In this document: positions 49,363 to 58,309 of the stretch, piece by piece
Position numbering within the stretch: position 1 is the first letter of the stretch
Layout of the letters: each line of letters opens with the position of its first letter
Origin: Demequina rhizosphaerae
GTDB taxonomy: Bacteria; Actinomycetota; Actinomycetes; Actinomycetales; Demequinaceae
Direction: 5' to 3'
Assembly: GCF_000971255.1 (NCBI RefSeq)
Contig: NZ_BBMC01000003.1
Span: forward strand, 248,001-312,000
Length of the DNA stretch: 64,000 nucleotides
Program-made: the position numbers and the translations under genes
The notes under the pieces: model-generated
The model's input: only the letters and a program-made list of their open reading frames with translations
What the model was told of the DNA's origin: nothing
Database searches by the model: none

Positions 49363-50285
49363 GGACCGTCGGCATCATCACCAATCCGACATCGGGGTCG
49401 GGGCGGGGCGCCCGCAGGGGAGCCGAGGCGAAGGCCGCGCTGGCGGCCGGCGGCCACCACCTCGTCGACCTGTCGCGCGGCTCGTGGGCCGCGTCCCACG
49501 AGGCCGCGATGGCGCATCGTGACCAGCTGGACGCCCTCGTCGTCGTCGGCGGCGACGGCATGGCCCACCTGGGCCTCCAGGTGTGCGCCGCGACGGACCT
49601 GCCGCTCGGCATCGTCGCGGCCGGCTCCGGCGACGACATCGCCGCCTCCGTGGGCCTGCCGCGCCACGACATCCCCGCCGCGGTCGCGCGCATCGAGGCC
49701 GGGCTGCGGGGCGACGTCCTCCGCACGGACGTGGGCAGGGTGAGCGGCGGGTCGATCGAGGAGCCCGCCAGCCCCCGCTACTTCGGCGCGGTGCTGTCCG
49801 CGGGGCTCGACGCCGCCGTCGCGTCCTACGCCCGCGCGATCTCGTTCCCGCGCGGCCCGCTCAAGTACAAGGTGGCGACCGCGCGCGAGGTGCCGCGCTT
49901 CCGTCCGTACGGCGTCCGTGTCACCGCGGACGGCCGGGAGCGGACGATGCGCTGCACCCTGGTGGCGGTGGCCAACGCCGGGGTCTTCGGCGGCGGCCTC
50001 GTGATCTCGCCCGAGTCGTCCGTCACCGACGGCCGCCTCGAGCTCGTCACCGCCGACGGGATGGCGAAGCGGGACATCGTGCGGCTGTTCGGCAAGCTGC
50101 GCGACGGCAGCCACGTCACGGACCCGCTCGTGCACATCGAGCAGGTGGAGTCGGTGACGATCGTGCCGGACGAGTCCTTGGGTGCGCCCCTGCCGCCGGC
50201 CTTCGCGGACGGCGAGCTGGTCGGCGCGACGCCCCTCACGATCGCCGTCGTGCCGCGGGCGCTCACGGTCCTGGGAGGCAAGTAG
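49359..50285 (+). CDS. Diacylglycerol/lipid kinase family protein
   Basis: This is a soluble lipid kinase of the DAGK catalytic family (YegS/DgkB type), which phosphorylates diacylglycerol or related lipids at the membrane. The 308-residue protein has IITNPTSGSGRGA at the N-terminus, the nucleotide loop VVVGGDGMAHLG near 66, AAGSGDDIAASVGLPR near 87 and VANAGVFGGGLVISPES near 205. The Met in GGDGM instead of Thr is a common actinobacterial form. The ATG overlaps the tatC TGA; helY follows 9 bases later. Confidence 0.9.
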   Translation: MRTVGIITNPTSGSGRGARRGAEAKAALAAGGHHLVDLSRGSWAASHEAAMAHRDQLDALVVVGGDGMAHLGLQVCAATDLPLGIVAAGSGDDIAASVGLPRHDIPAAVARIEAGLRGDVLRTDVGRVSGGSIEEPASPRYFGAVLSAGLDAAVASYARAISFPRGPLKYKVATAREVPRFRPYGVRVTADGRERTMRCTLVAVANAGVFGGGLVISPESSVTDGRLELVTADGMAKRDIVRLFGKLRDGSHVTDPLVHIEQVESVTIVPDESLGAPLPPAFADGELVGATPLTIAVVPRALTVLGGK

Positions 50286-50294
50286 CCTGGCGGC

Positions 50295-53030
50295 ATGACC
50301 AGCCCCGCCGAGCGGTACGCGGCCTCGCGCGCGCGTGCCCGCCACGCCGACCTCGCCGAGTTCGAGGCCGAGCTCTCTTTCGCGCTCGACCCGTTCCAGC
50401 GGGAGGCCTGCGAGGCGGTCGCCGCGGGGCACAGCGTCCTCGTCGCGGCGCCCACCGGCGCGGGCAAGACGCTCGTGGGCGAGTATGCGGTCCGGCACGC
50501 GTACAACCGAGGCGAGAAGGCCTTCTACACGACGCCCATCAAGGCGCTCTCGAACCAGAAGTTCCACGACCTCGCCAAGGTCTACGGCCCCGAGAACGTC
50601 GGGCTGCTCACGGGCGACACCACGCTCAACCACGAGGCGGACATCATCGTGATGACCACCGAGGTGCTGCGCAACATGATCTACGCGGGCTCCGACACCC
50701 TCGACAGCCTGGGCGTGGTGATTCTCGACGAGGTCCACTACCTCGCGGACCGCTTCCGCGGCTCGGTGTGGGAGGAGGTCATCATCCACCTCTCCGACCG
50801 CACCTCGATCGTGTCCCTGTCGGCCACCGTGTCGAACGCCGAGGAGTTCGGCGCGTGGCTCGGCGAGGTCCGCGGCGACACCCGCGTGGTGGTGTCCGAG
50901 CATCGTCCCGTTCCGCTGTGGCCGCACGTCCTGCTGCGCGAGGGCATCTTCGACCTCTACGCGCCCGGCGTCGACCCGCAGGACCCGGGCCCGACGCCGC
51001 GGCTCAACCCCGAGCTCGAGGCGATCGCCAAGCGCTCGCGCTACGACGACGGGCGCGGGGGCGGCCGGCCCAGCCGCGGCGGGCGACGGCCCGCGGGCAG
51101 GCGCGCGCCGCCGCGCTTCGCGGTCGTGGACGTGCTCGACCAGCAGGGCCTGCTGCCCGCCATCGTGTTCGTCTTCTCGCGCGCCGGCTGCGAGGACGCG
51201 GTCGACCAGGTGCGCGCGTCCGGCATGGTGCTCACCACCGAGGCCGAGCGCCACGAGATCGCCCACATCATCGAGGAGCGGTGCGAGGGCGTCCCCTCGC
51301 AGGACCTCGGCGCGCTCGGCTACCACCGCTGGCGGGACCACCTCGAGGCCGGCATCGCCGCCCACCACGCGGGCATGATCCCGCTGTTCAAGGAGGTCGT
51401 CGAGGAGCTCTTCGCCGCCGGCCTCATCAAGGTGGTCTACGCGACCGAGACGCTCGCGCTGGGCATCAACATGCCCGCCCGCTCGGTGGTGCTCGAGAAG
51501 CTCGTCAAGTGGGACGGGCAGGCGCACAAGGACCTCACCGCGGGCGAGTACACGCAGCTCACCGGCCGCGCGGGCCGGCGCGGCATCGACGTCGAGGGCC
51601 ACGCGGTCGTGGTCGAGCACCCGGGCTTCGACGCGCCGCAGCTGGGGCGCCTCGCGTCGCGACGCACCTACCCGCTCATCAGCTCGTTCCAGCCGTCGTA
51701 CAACATGGCGGTCAACCTGGTCGCGCAGCTGGGCGCCGCGCGGGCCCGCGAGGTGCTCGAGATGTCCTTCGCGCAGTACCAGGCCGACCAGTCCGTGGTG
51801 GGCAAGGCCCGCAAGGCGCGCGACCTCGACTCGACGCTCAAGGGCTACGCCGAGGCCGCGGCGTGCGACAGGGGCGACTTCATGGAGTACGCGGCGCTGC
51901 GCGAACGCCTCAACCGGCTCCAGAAGCAGGCCTCGAAGGACGCCTCCCGCGCGCGACAGGAGGCCACGGCGTCGACGCTCGCGGCGCTGCGTCGCGGCGA
52001 CGTGGTCCGCGTCGGCGGCGGGCGCCGGGCGGGGCTGGCCGCGGTGGTGGAGCCCGACGACAACCCGGTCGCGCCGCGCCCCGTCGTGGTGACCGAGCAC
52101 GCGCGCGTCCACCGGCTCGCGATCTCCGAGCTGCACCACGGGCTCGAGAAGGTCGGGACGGTCAAGCTGCCGCGCCGCTTCGACTCGCGCAACGCCCGCT
52201 CGCGCCGCGAGGTCGCGCAGGTCATCGTGGACGCGCGCCGCGAGTTCGACCTCGCGCGCTCCAAGCGGCGCGCGCCGGCCGCCGACGAGGGGGCCGCGCA
52301 GGAGCTCGAGGTGCGCCGGCTCATGCGCGAGCACCCGTGCCACCAGTGCCCCGACCGCGAGCAGCACGCCCGCTGGGCCGAGCGCTACCACCGCACGCTG
52401 CGCGACAAGGACCGCGTGGTGAACGAGATTCAACGCGCGACGGGGTCGATCGCGCGCGTCTTCGACAAGCGGCTCCAGATCCTCGACGCGCTGGGCTACC
52501 TCGACATGGTCGACGGCGAGCCGGAGCTCACCCGCGCGGGCCTGATGATGCGGCGCCTGTACGCGGAGAACGACATCGTCATCGCGGAGGCGCTCCGCAC
52601 GGGCGCGTGGGAGAAGCTCCACCCTCCGGCCCTCGCCGCGGCCGTCTCGACCCTGCTCTACCAGGGACGACGCGACGACGAGACGCGCCCGCCGCGCGTC
52701 CCCGGCGGTCCTGGGGGCGTCCTCGGCGGCGCGCTCAAGGACACGCTGCGGCTGTGGTCCAAGGTCGACGACATGCAGAAGGAGCGCGGCCTGCCCGACC
52801 TGCCCGCGCCGCACTGGGGGATCGTGGGGCCCATCCACGGCTGGGCCCAGGGCAAGGGCCTCGACACGGTGCTCAAGGACGCGGAGATCGCGCCCGGCGA
52901 CATGGTGCGCTGGTGCAAGCAGGTGATCGACGCGCTCGACCAGATCGCGGAGGTCGCGCCGAGCGCGACGGTGCGCGCCGCGGCGCTGCAGGCCATCCAG
53001 GGCATGCGCAGGGGAGTGGTGGCCTACTAG
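50295..53030 (+). CDS. helY: Ski2-like DEAD/DEAH-box helicase HelY
   Basis: HelY is a superfamily 2 RNA helicase related to Ski2 and Mtr4. The 911-residue protein has Walker A APTGAGKTLVGEYA near 52, TTPIKALSNQK (motif Ia), ILDEVHYLADRFRGS (motif II), SLSATVSNAEEFGAWLG (motif III), TETLALGINMPARSVV and QLTGRAGRRGIDVEGHAVV (motifs V and VI near 410), then the C-terminal DSHCT region. A basic Gly/Arg insert lies near 253-275. TAGCCT at 50283-50288 is 6 bases before the ATG. Confidence 0.93.
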   Translation: MTSPAERYAASRARARHADLAEFEAELSFALDPFQREACEAVAAGHSVLVAAPTGAGKTLVGEYAVRHAYNRGEKAFYTTPIKALSNQKFHDLAKVYGPENVGLLTGDTTLNHEADIIVMTTEVLRNMIYAGSDTLDSLGVVILDEVHYLADRFRGSVWEEVIIHLSDRTSIVSLSATVSNAEEFGAWLGEVRGDTRVVVSEHRPVPLWPHVLLREGIFDLYAPGVDPQDPGPTPRLNPELEAIAKRSRYDDGRGGGRPSRGGRRPAGRRAPPRFAVVDVLDQQGLLPAIVFVFSRAGCEDAVDQVRASGMVLTTEAERHEIAHIIEERCEGVPSQDLGALGYHRWRDHLEAGIAAHHAGMIPLFKEVVEELFAAGLIKVVYATETLALGINMPARSVVLEKLVKWDGQAHKDLTAGEYTQLTGRAGRRGIDVEGHAVVVEHPGFDAPQLGRLASRRTYPLISSFQPSYNMAVNLVAQLGAARAREVLEMSFAQYQADQSVVGKARKARDLDSTLKGYAEAAACDRGDFMEYAALRERLNRLQKQASKDASRARQEATASTLAALRRGDVVRVGGGRRAGLAAVVEPDDNPVAPRPVVVTEHARVHRLAISELHHGLEKVGTVKLPRRFDSRNARSRREVAQVIVDARREFDLARSKRRAPAADEGAAQELEVRRLMREHPCHQCPDREQHARWAERYHRTLRDKDRVVNEIQRATGSIARVFDKRLQILDALGYLDMVDGEPELTRAGLMMRRLYAENDIVIAEALRTGAWEKLHPPALAAAVSTLLYQGRRDDETRPPRVPGGPGGVLGGALKDTLRLWSKVDDMQKERGLPDLPAPHWGIVGPIHGWAQGKGLDTVLKDAEIAPGDMVRWCKQVIDALDQIAEVAPSATVRAAALQAIQGMRRGVVAY

Positions 53031-53156
53031 CGCCCGGGGACTCCCACTGACAGATGGGGCTCATGGGAGCCGAGCGACGCGTGGTGCGGCCGCATCCGTC
53101 ACGGGAGATTCCTCGCGTCACAGGTGTCATTGGCAGTCGACGGGCGCGACCTCGCA

Positions 53157-53162
53157 TACCCT
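53157..53162 (+). promoter_or_regulatory. -10 box predicting a leaderless lnt mRNA
   Basis: TACCCT lies 6 bases before the GTG at 53169. The 138-base helY-lnt gap holds no other gene; a GTG at 53124 is in frame but would place the -10 inside the coding region. No clear -35 at ideal spacing was found. Confidence 0.45.
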
Positions 53163-53168
53163 TGGCGG

Positions 53169-54701
53169 GTGCTGACCGGACTGAGGAACCTCCTGCTGGC
53201 GGTCGCCGCGGGAGCCGGTCTCAACCTCGCCTTCCCGGACACGGGCTGGTGGTACCTCGCGCCCGTGTCGATCGCGGTGCTGTGGTGGACCCTCGAACGC
53301 GTCGGCGCGTGGGGCGGCTTCCTCCTCGGCTGGGCGTACGGCACCGCCTTCATGCTCACCCAGGTGTGGTGGGCGAACGTCGCCGTCGGCCTCGTCCCGT
53401 GGATCGCGCTGAGCGTCGCGGAGGGCCTCGCGTGGGCCCTCGTCGGCGCGGCCTGGGCGCACCTGCGACGGTCGGACATCCTCGAGGCGCACCGCTGGGC
53501 CGAGACCGTGATGTTCGCCGGCATCTGGGTCGCCGCGGAGCAGCTGCGCAGCATGGTGCCGTTCGGCGGCTTCCCGTGGGGCCGCGTCGGCTACGCCTTC
53601 GTCGATGCGCCGGTGGCGCGCCTCGCCTGGGCGGGCGGCGTGCCCCTGGTGTCCTTCGCCGTCGTGCTCGCGGGCGCCCTCCTCGGCCTCGCGTGGGAGT
53701 CCGCGCGCCTGCGCCGCGGCATCACGGCGGCCCTCGCCCCGGTGCTCGCCATCGCCGTCCTCGGCACGGGCTACCTCGTGCCTCTCGACAACCGCGCGCA
53801 GGAGGGGACGATGCGCGTGGGCGCCGTCCAGGGCAACGTCCCCGACCTCGGGCTGGAGGCGTTCTCGCAGGCGCGGCTCGTCACCGAGAACCATCTCGCG
53901 GAGACCCTGCGGATGGCCGAGGAGACGGCGGACAACCCCGTCGACCTCGTCGTATGGCCCGAGAACGCCGCCGACATCGACCCCCGCGTCGACGACCAGA
54001 CCCTCGCGGCCGTCGAGGAGGCCCAGGACGCGACGGGGGCGCCCCTGCTGCTGGGGACGGTGGACTACACGCCGGTCGACGGTCGTTACAACACCATGCT
54101 CCTCTTCGGCGGCAGCGGCGCCATCCTCGACACGTACTCGAAGCAGCGCCCCGCGCCGTTCGCGGAGTACGTCCCGCTGCGCAGCATCGCCCGCCAGGTC
54201 GCGCCCGTGGTCGACCAGGTCACGGACATGCTGGCCGGCACCGGCGCCGCCGTCATGGAGGTGCCCGTCGCGTCGCTCGACCGTACCGTGAGGGTCGCGA
54301 CGCCCATCTGCTTCGAGGTGGCCTACGACGCGATCGTCCGCGAGGCCGTCGCCAAGGGCGCCGAGCTCCTCATCGTGCCCACCAACAACGCGTCCTTCGG
54401 CCGCACCGCCGAGAGCACGCAGCAGCTCCAGATGACCCGCATGCGCGCGATCGAGACGGGACGCTGGGCGATCCAGATCTCCACGGTCGGCGTGAGCGCG
54501 GTGGTCGACCCCAGCGGTCGCGTCGTGGACGACACCGAGCTGTTCACCGCCGACCACCTCGTCGAGCGCGTCGGCCTGCGCAGCGAGCTCACGCCCGCGG
54601 TGCGGGTCGGCTGGTTCGTCGGCTGGGGCATGGTGATCGTGCCCACCGTGGTCGTCCTGCTCGCGGTCCGCCGCCGCATCGCCGAGAGGTACGACTGGTG
54701 A
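53169..54701 (+). CDS. lnt: Apolipoprotein N-acyltransferase
   Basis: Lnt adds the third acyl chain to lipoproteins at the membrane. I prefer GTG 53169, giving [23 protein letters not shown], the usual Lnt N-terminus; GTG 53124 is the longer option. The product of 510 residues has about six membrane helices, then a nitrilase-type domain with the triad Glu in [11 protein letters not shown] near 260, Lys in [16 protein letters not shown] near 325 and Cys in [10 protein letters not shown] near 381. The mannose synthase start overlaps its stop. In Mycobacterium tuberculosis these two activities are fused in Ppm1; here they are separate coupled genes. Confidence 0.93.
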   Translation: MLTGLRNLLLAVAAGAGLNLAFPDTGWWYLAPVSIAVLWWTLERVGAWGGFLLGWAYGTAFMLTQVWWANVAVGLVPWIALSVAEGLAWALVGAAWAHLRRSDILEAHRWAETVMFAGIWVAAEQLRSMVPFGGFPWGRVGYAFVDAPVARLAWAGGVPLVSFAVVLAGALLGLAWESARLRRGITAALAPVLAIAVLGTGYLVPLDNRAQEGTMRVGAVQGNVPDLGLEAFSQARLVTENHLAETLRMAEETADNPVDLVVWPENAADIDPRVDDQTLAAVEEAQDATGAPLLLGTVDYTPVDGRYNTMLLFGGSGAILDTYSKQRPAPFAEYVPLRSIARQVAPVVDQVTDMLAGTGAAVMEVPVASLDRTVRVATPICFEVAYDAIVREAVAKGAELLIVPTNNASFGRTAESTQQLQMTRMRAIETGRWAIQISTVGVSAVVDPSGRVVDDTELFTADHLVERVGLRSELTPAVRVGWFVGWGMVIVPTVVVLLAVRRRIAERYDW

Positions 54702-55450
54702 CCCGCACGCTCGTCATCATCCCGACCTACGACGAGCGGGAGTCGCTGCCGCGCCAGCTCGACGCGGTCCACGCCGCCGCGCCCGACGTCGACGTCCTCG
54801 TGGTGGACGACGGCTCGCCCGACGGCACCGGCGACTGGGCCGAGGAGCGGTCGGCCGCCGACCACCGCGTCCACGTGCTGCGCCGCACCGCCAAGAACGG
54901 CCTCGGCGCCGCGTACCTCGCGGGCTTCGCGTGGGGGCTCGACCGCGGCTACGACCTGCTGTGCGAGATGGACGCCGACGGCTCGCACCGCGGTGTCGAC
55001 CTGCCCGCGCTGCTCGAACGCGCATCGTCCGCGGACCTCGTCATCGGCTCGCGCTGGGTGCCCGGGGGAGAGGTGGTCAACTGGCCGCGCCACCGGCTGC
55101 TGCTGTCGACCGGCGCGAACACGTACGTGCGCCTCGCGCTCGGCCTGGGCGTGCACGATGCGACGGCGGGCTTCCGCGTCTACCGCGCCGCCATGCTGCG
55201 CCGGCTCGAGCTCGACGACGTCGAATCGCAGGGCTACTGCTTCCAGGTCGACATGGCGTGGCGCGTCGTGCGCGCCGGCGGCACCGTGGTCGAGGTGCCC
55301 ATCACGTTCGTCGAGCGCGAGGTCGGCTCCTCCAAGATGAGCGGCGCGATCATCCGCGAGGCCCTCGTCAAGGTGACGGCCTGGGGCCTCGCGCACCGCG
55401 TGCACCAGCTCGCGGAGCTGCTCCCGGGCCGGACCCCGCGCCACGATTGA
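54698..55450 (+). CDS. ppm1: Polyprenol-phosphate mannosyltransferase (GT2)
   Basis: This GT2 enzyme transfers mannose from GDP-mannose to polyprenyl phosphate, making the donor for lipoglycan and protein mannosylation outside the membrane. The 250-residue protein has [20 protein letters not shown] at the N-terminus, [16 protein letters not shown] near 34, the metal-binding [10 protein letters not shown] near 89, [11 protein letters not shown] near 152 and a family C-terminal block [11 protein letters not shown] near 206. There are no C-terminal membrane helices, as in bacterial DPM1-type enzymes. The GTG overlaps the lnt TGA by four bases. Confidence 0.92.
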   Translation: MTRTLVIIPTYDERESLPRQLDAVHAAAPDVDVLVVDDGSPDGTGDWAEERSAADHRVHVLRRTAKNGLGAAYLAGFAWGLDRGYDLLCEMDADGSHRGVDLPALLERASSADLVIGSRWVPGGEVVNWPRHRLLLSTGANTYVRLALGLGVHDATAGFRVYRAAMLRRLELDDVESQGYCFQVDMAWRVVRAGGTVVEVPITFVEREVGSSKMSGAIIREALVKVTAWGLAHRVHQLAELLPGRTPRHD

Positions 55451-55509
55451 CCGCGCCGCATCGTCCCTCGTAGCCTGGCGGTGACCCCTCGACGACGACG
55501 GGAGCCGCC

Positions 55510-57816
55510 ATGGGCAGGGACGAGGACGCGAGGATCGCGCTGAACGACTTCGCCGGCGGGGGAGCGGTGCCGATGCACGTGGGCGACGGGCCCTGCGGGG
55601 TCACGGCCCATCCGGGCGCGACCGTGGTGCCGAGCTCGCTCAACCTCGCCGCGACGTTCGACGTCGCGCTCGCCGACGGGTACGGCACGCTGCTGGGCAC
55701 CGAGTCCCGCGCGGCGGGTCGCAACGTCCTGCTCGCACCCGGGCTCGACATCGCCCGTGCACCCTGGGCGGGCCGGCTCGGCGAGGCGCTCGGCGAGGAC
55801 CCGCTCCTCGCCGGCACGATCGGCGGCCACGTCGCGCGCGCGGTCCAGTCCTGCGGCGTCGTCTCGGTCCTCAAGCACTACCCGGCGTATCACTTCGAGC
55901 GCGGCCGCACGGGCGAGGGGCCCAAGCCCCTGCGCACGCCCGCCCGCGACGTGGTGATCGACGCGCGCACGCTGCACGAGCTCTATGTCGAGCCGTTCCG
56001 ACGCGTCGTGCAGGACTACGGCGCGCAGGGGATGCTGTGCTGCTACAACCGCGTCAACGGCGAGTACCCGTCGCAGTCGCGAGAGCTCCAGCAGATCCCG
56101 CGCCGGCTGTGGGGCTTCACGGGGTTCACGGTGCCGGACCTGGTGTTCGCGGTGCGGGACGCGCGCGCCGCGCTGGCGGCGGGCCTCGACCTGCCCCGGC
56201 TCGCGATCGAGGCGCCCGAGGAGCTCGATCCGTACGCGCCCCGGACGGGCGCGATGGTGGACGAGGTTCCCGACGAGGCCCTGGCGGACATCGGCGCCCA
56301 CGTGCGGGCCGCCGCGGACGCGGTCGGTCTGGAGCCGCCCGAGGCGGGCCTCGACCCCGACGCGATCGGCACCGCGGCGCACCTCGAGCTCGCCGAGCGG
56401 ATCGCCGTCGAGAGCGCGATCCTGCTGGCGAACGACGGCGTGGTGCCGCTGGCGGGCGGCACCCGCGTCGCCCTCGTGGGCGCCGAGGACCTGGCCCACC
56501 GCATCGTCCTCGGCGGCGCCGCCAGCGTGGTCATCACCGACACGCGGCTCGCGCCGGTGCGGGACGCGCTCGAGGCGCAGGAGCTGACGGTGGTGGCGGA
56601 GGCCGAGGGCCTCCCCTCGGTGCCGGCGCCGCCGCTGCGGGCCGGCGACGGGGTCGCGCTGTCGTGCGTGCTCACCGATGCCGCGGGCGCCCGCGAGGTC
56701 GCGATCGACGAGGCGGTGCTGCCCGCCGACGCCGCGGACGCCGCCGCGCCGTGGGAGGCGACCCTCACCGCCTCGCTGCCGCCGACGGGCGGCGCCCAGG
56801 TGATCGCCGTCGAGTTCGCCGGCGAGGTCGAGCTGCTGGTCGACGGCGAGGCGGTCGCGCGGGGCTTCCGGGACGCGTCGCCGCTGCTCGGGGGCCCGCA
56901 CTACGTCCTCGACGCCGTCCTGGCCGCCGCCGAGCGGCACCGGACGCTGGAGGTGCGCTACCGCACGGGCCCGGCCTTCGTCTCGCCGGGCGTCGGGCTC
57001 GTGCCGCACCTGTCCCTCGGTCTCGTGCCCGTCGATCCGGCGCTCGACGCCGCGGTGGCGGCCACGGCGGGCGCGGACGTCGCGGTGGTGATCGTTGGCC
57101 GTCCCACCGGCGGCGGCATGGATGCCGAGGACCTCGGGCTGCCGGCGGGCCAGGCGGCGCTGATCGAGGCGCTCTCCGCCACGGGCCTGCCCGTCGTCGC
57201 GGTGACGCACGGCTCGGGGCCCATCGACATGCCGTGGCGCGATCGCGTCGCCGCCGTGCTGCACCTGGGCTTGGCGGGCGAGCGGATGCCGCAGGCGCTC
57301 GCCGCCCTGCTGACGGGCGAGTCCGAGCCCGGCGGCCGGCTGCCGATGACCTGGCCCGACGGCCCGCCCGACGTGCCCCGGGAGGAGTTCGGCGAGAAGG
57401 ACCGGTTCGTCTACGCGGAGGGCGTCGACATCGGCTACCGCGGGCACGAGCGCGCAGAGGTCGCGCCCGCGTTCTGGTTCGGTCACGGCCTGGGCTACGC
57501 GGACATCGGGCTCGTCGACGCGGTTGCCGCGGGCGAGGGCGTCGAGGTGGTGCTCAAGTGCGGGGACGGGCGGGGCGGCAAGGCCGTGGCACAGCTGTAC
57601 GCGCGCCCGGCGGACGGGGCGACGCTCAAGCTCGTCGGGTTCGCCGTCGCGCGGCTCGCGGCCGGCGAGCGGCGGGCCGTGCGGATCCCCGTCGACCGCG
57701 ACGCGCTCGCCACCTGGGACGGCGCGGTGATGACGGCGCCCGCGGGCGTGTACGCGGTTCACGTGGGCTTCTCGCGCGGCGACCTGCGCGCCGAGGTCTC
57801 CGTCACGCTGGCCTGA
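55510..57816 (+). CDS. Glycoside hydrolase family 3-like beta-glycosidase, divergent
   Basis: GH3 enzymes remove terminal beta-linked sugars. The 768-residue protein has the (beta/alpha)8 half (LGEALGEDPLLAGTIGGHVA near 90, VLKHYPAYHFERGRTGEG near 119) and the alpha/beta sandwich half (AVESAILLANDGVVPLAGG near 300, AVVIVGRPTGGG near 528), then a fibronectin-like end. The nucleophile position reads TVPDLVF with Asp210, where typical GH3 proteins have SDW. The substrate-binding KH(F/Y) is kept. No signal peptide, so probably cytosolic. Its divergence makes the substrate unclear. A copy of the iterated word lies at 55458, in the 59-base gap upstream. Confidence 0.8.
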   Translation: MGRDEDARIALNDFAGGGAVPMHVGDGPCGVTAHPGATVVPSSLNLAATFDVALADGYGTLLGTESRAAGRNVLLAPGLDIARAPWAGRLGEALGEDPLLAGTIGGHVARAVQSCGVVSVLKHYPAYHFERGRTGEGPKPLRTPARDVVIDARTLHELYVEPFRRVVQDYGAQGMLCCYNRVNGEYPSQSRELQQIPRRLWGFTGFTVPDLVFAVRDARAALAAGLDLPRLAIEAPEELDPYAPRTGAMVDEVPDEALADIGAHVRAAADAVGLEPPEAGLDPDAIGTAAHLELAERIAVESAILLANDGVVPLAGGTRVALVGAEDLAHRIVLGGAASVVITDTRLAPVRDALEAQELTVVAEAEGLPSVPAPPLRAGDGVALSCVLTDAAGAREVAIDEAVLPADAADAAAPWEATLTASLPPTGGAQVIAVEFAGEVELLVDGEAVARGFRDASPLLGGPHYVLDAVLAAAERHRTLEVRYRTGPAFVSPGVGLVPHLSLGLVPVDPALDAAVAATAGADVAVVIVGRPTGGGMDAEDLGLPAGQAALIEALSATGLPVVAVTHGSGPIDMPWRDRVAAVLHLGLAGERMPQALAALLTGESEPGGRLPMTWPDGPPDVPREEFGEKDRFVYAEGVDIGYRGHERAEVAPAFWFGHGLGYADIGLVDAVAAGEGVEVVLKCGDGRGGKAVAQLYARPADGATLKLVGFAVARLAAGERRAVRIPVDRDALATWDGAVMTAPAGVYAVHVGFSRGDLRAEVSVTLA

Positions 57817-57832
57817 CGCGTCCGGGCATGAA

Positions 57833-57864
57833 GAAGGGACCCCCGCCAGGGCGAGGGTCCCTTC
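57833..57864. terminator. Bidirectional terminator between GH3 gene and rbpA
   Basis: GAAGGGACCC (57833-57842) and GGGTCCCTTC (57855-57864) form a perfect 10-bp stem with a 12-nt loop. It lies between two converging genes and can serve both. Confidence 0.85.
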
Positions 57865-57874
57865 GATTCGAGTC

Positions 57875-58207
57875 TTAGCGGCGGCTGGCGCGCAGCAGCT
57901 CGAGGCGCTCCTCGAGCAGCTCCTCCAGCTCCGGGATCGTCCGGCGCTCGAGCAGCATGTCCCAGTGGGTGCGCTGCGGCTTGACGTCCTTGGGCTCCGG
58001 GCGGTCGCCGTCCCGCAGGAGCGCGAGCGCTCCGCAGTGGCATTCCCACGAGAGGGGGACGTCGGCCTCGACCGAGAACGGCATCGCGACCACGTGACCG
58101 TTGGGGCAGTCGTAGTGGACCTCGACGCGCTCGGCGAGCTCGGCGTTGTGGATCGACTCCATCGACTGGGTGCCCAGTCGCATTCCTCGAAGCGCACGAT
58201 CGGCCAT
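57875..58207 (-). CDS. rbpA: RNA polymerase-binding protein RbpA
   Basis: RbpA is an actinobacteria-specific factor that binds RNA polymerase and group 1/2 sigma factors and stabilises the open complex. I chose ATG at 58207 (MADRALRGMRLGTQSMES), with GGAGG upstream; this matches the conserved N-terminus. The 110-residue protein has the central RbpA core with CPNGH and CHCG, the basic linker, and a C-terminal sigma-interaction helix (IPELEELLEERLELLR). The promoter region has an ECF-type GGAAC-N18-GTT signal, which fits the known SigR control of rbpA in Streptomyces. Confidence 0.95.
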   Translation of the reverse strand: MADRALRGMRLGTQSMESIHNAELAERVEVHYDCPNGHVVAMPFSVEADVPLSWECHCGALALLRDGDRPEPKDVKPQRTHWDMLLERRTIPELEELLEERLELLRASRR

Positions 58208-58246
58208 GGGCGTCCTCCTTCCGGCAGGCGGGCGCCTGCACGCGGA

Positions 58247-58275
58247 CATAACGAGCGTAGCGCGTGAGTTGTTCC
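58247..58275 (-). promoter_or_regulatory. SigR/SigH-type promoter of rbpA
   Basis: On the minus strand GGAAC (58275-58271), an 18-nt spacer and GTTATG (58252-58247) match the SigR/SigH consensus GGAA(T/C)-N18/19-GTT. The start site would lie near 58240, giving a leader of about 33 nt with the GGAGG site. Confidence 0.6.
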
Positions 58276-58291
58276 TGGTTCTCGCCGGGAA

Positions 58292-58307
58292 CGGGGCGTT
58301 TCGCCCG
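58292..58307 (-). terminator. Short GC hairpin after the DMT exporter gene
   Basis: GGGCG (58294-58298) and CGCCC (58302-58306) form a small stem with loop TTT, 3 bases beyond the DMT stop on the minus strand. It is weak evidence for a terminator between the exporter gene and rbpA. Confidence 0.35.
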
Positions 58308-58309
58308 CG

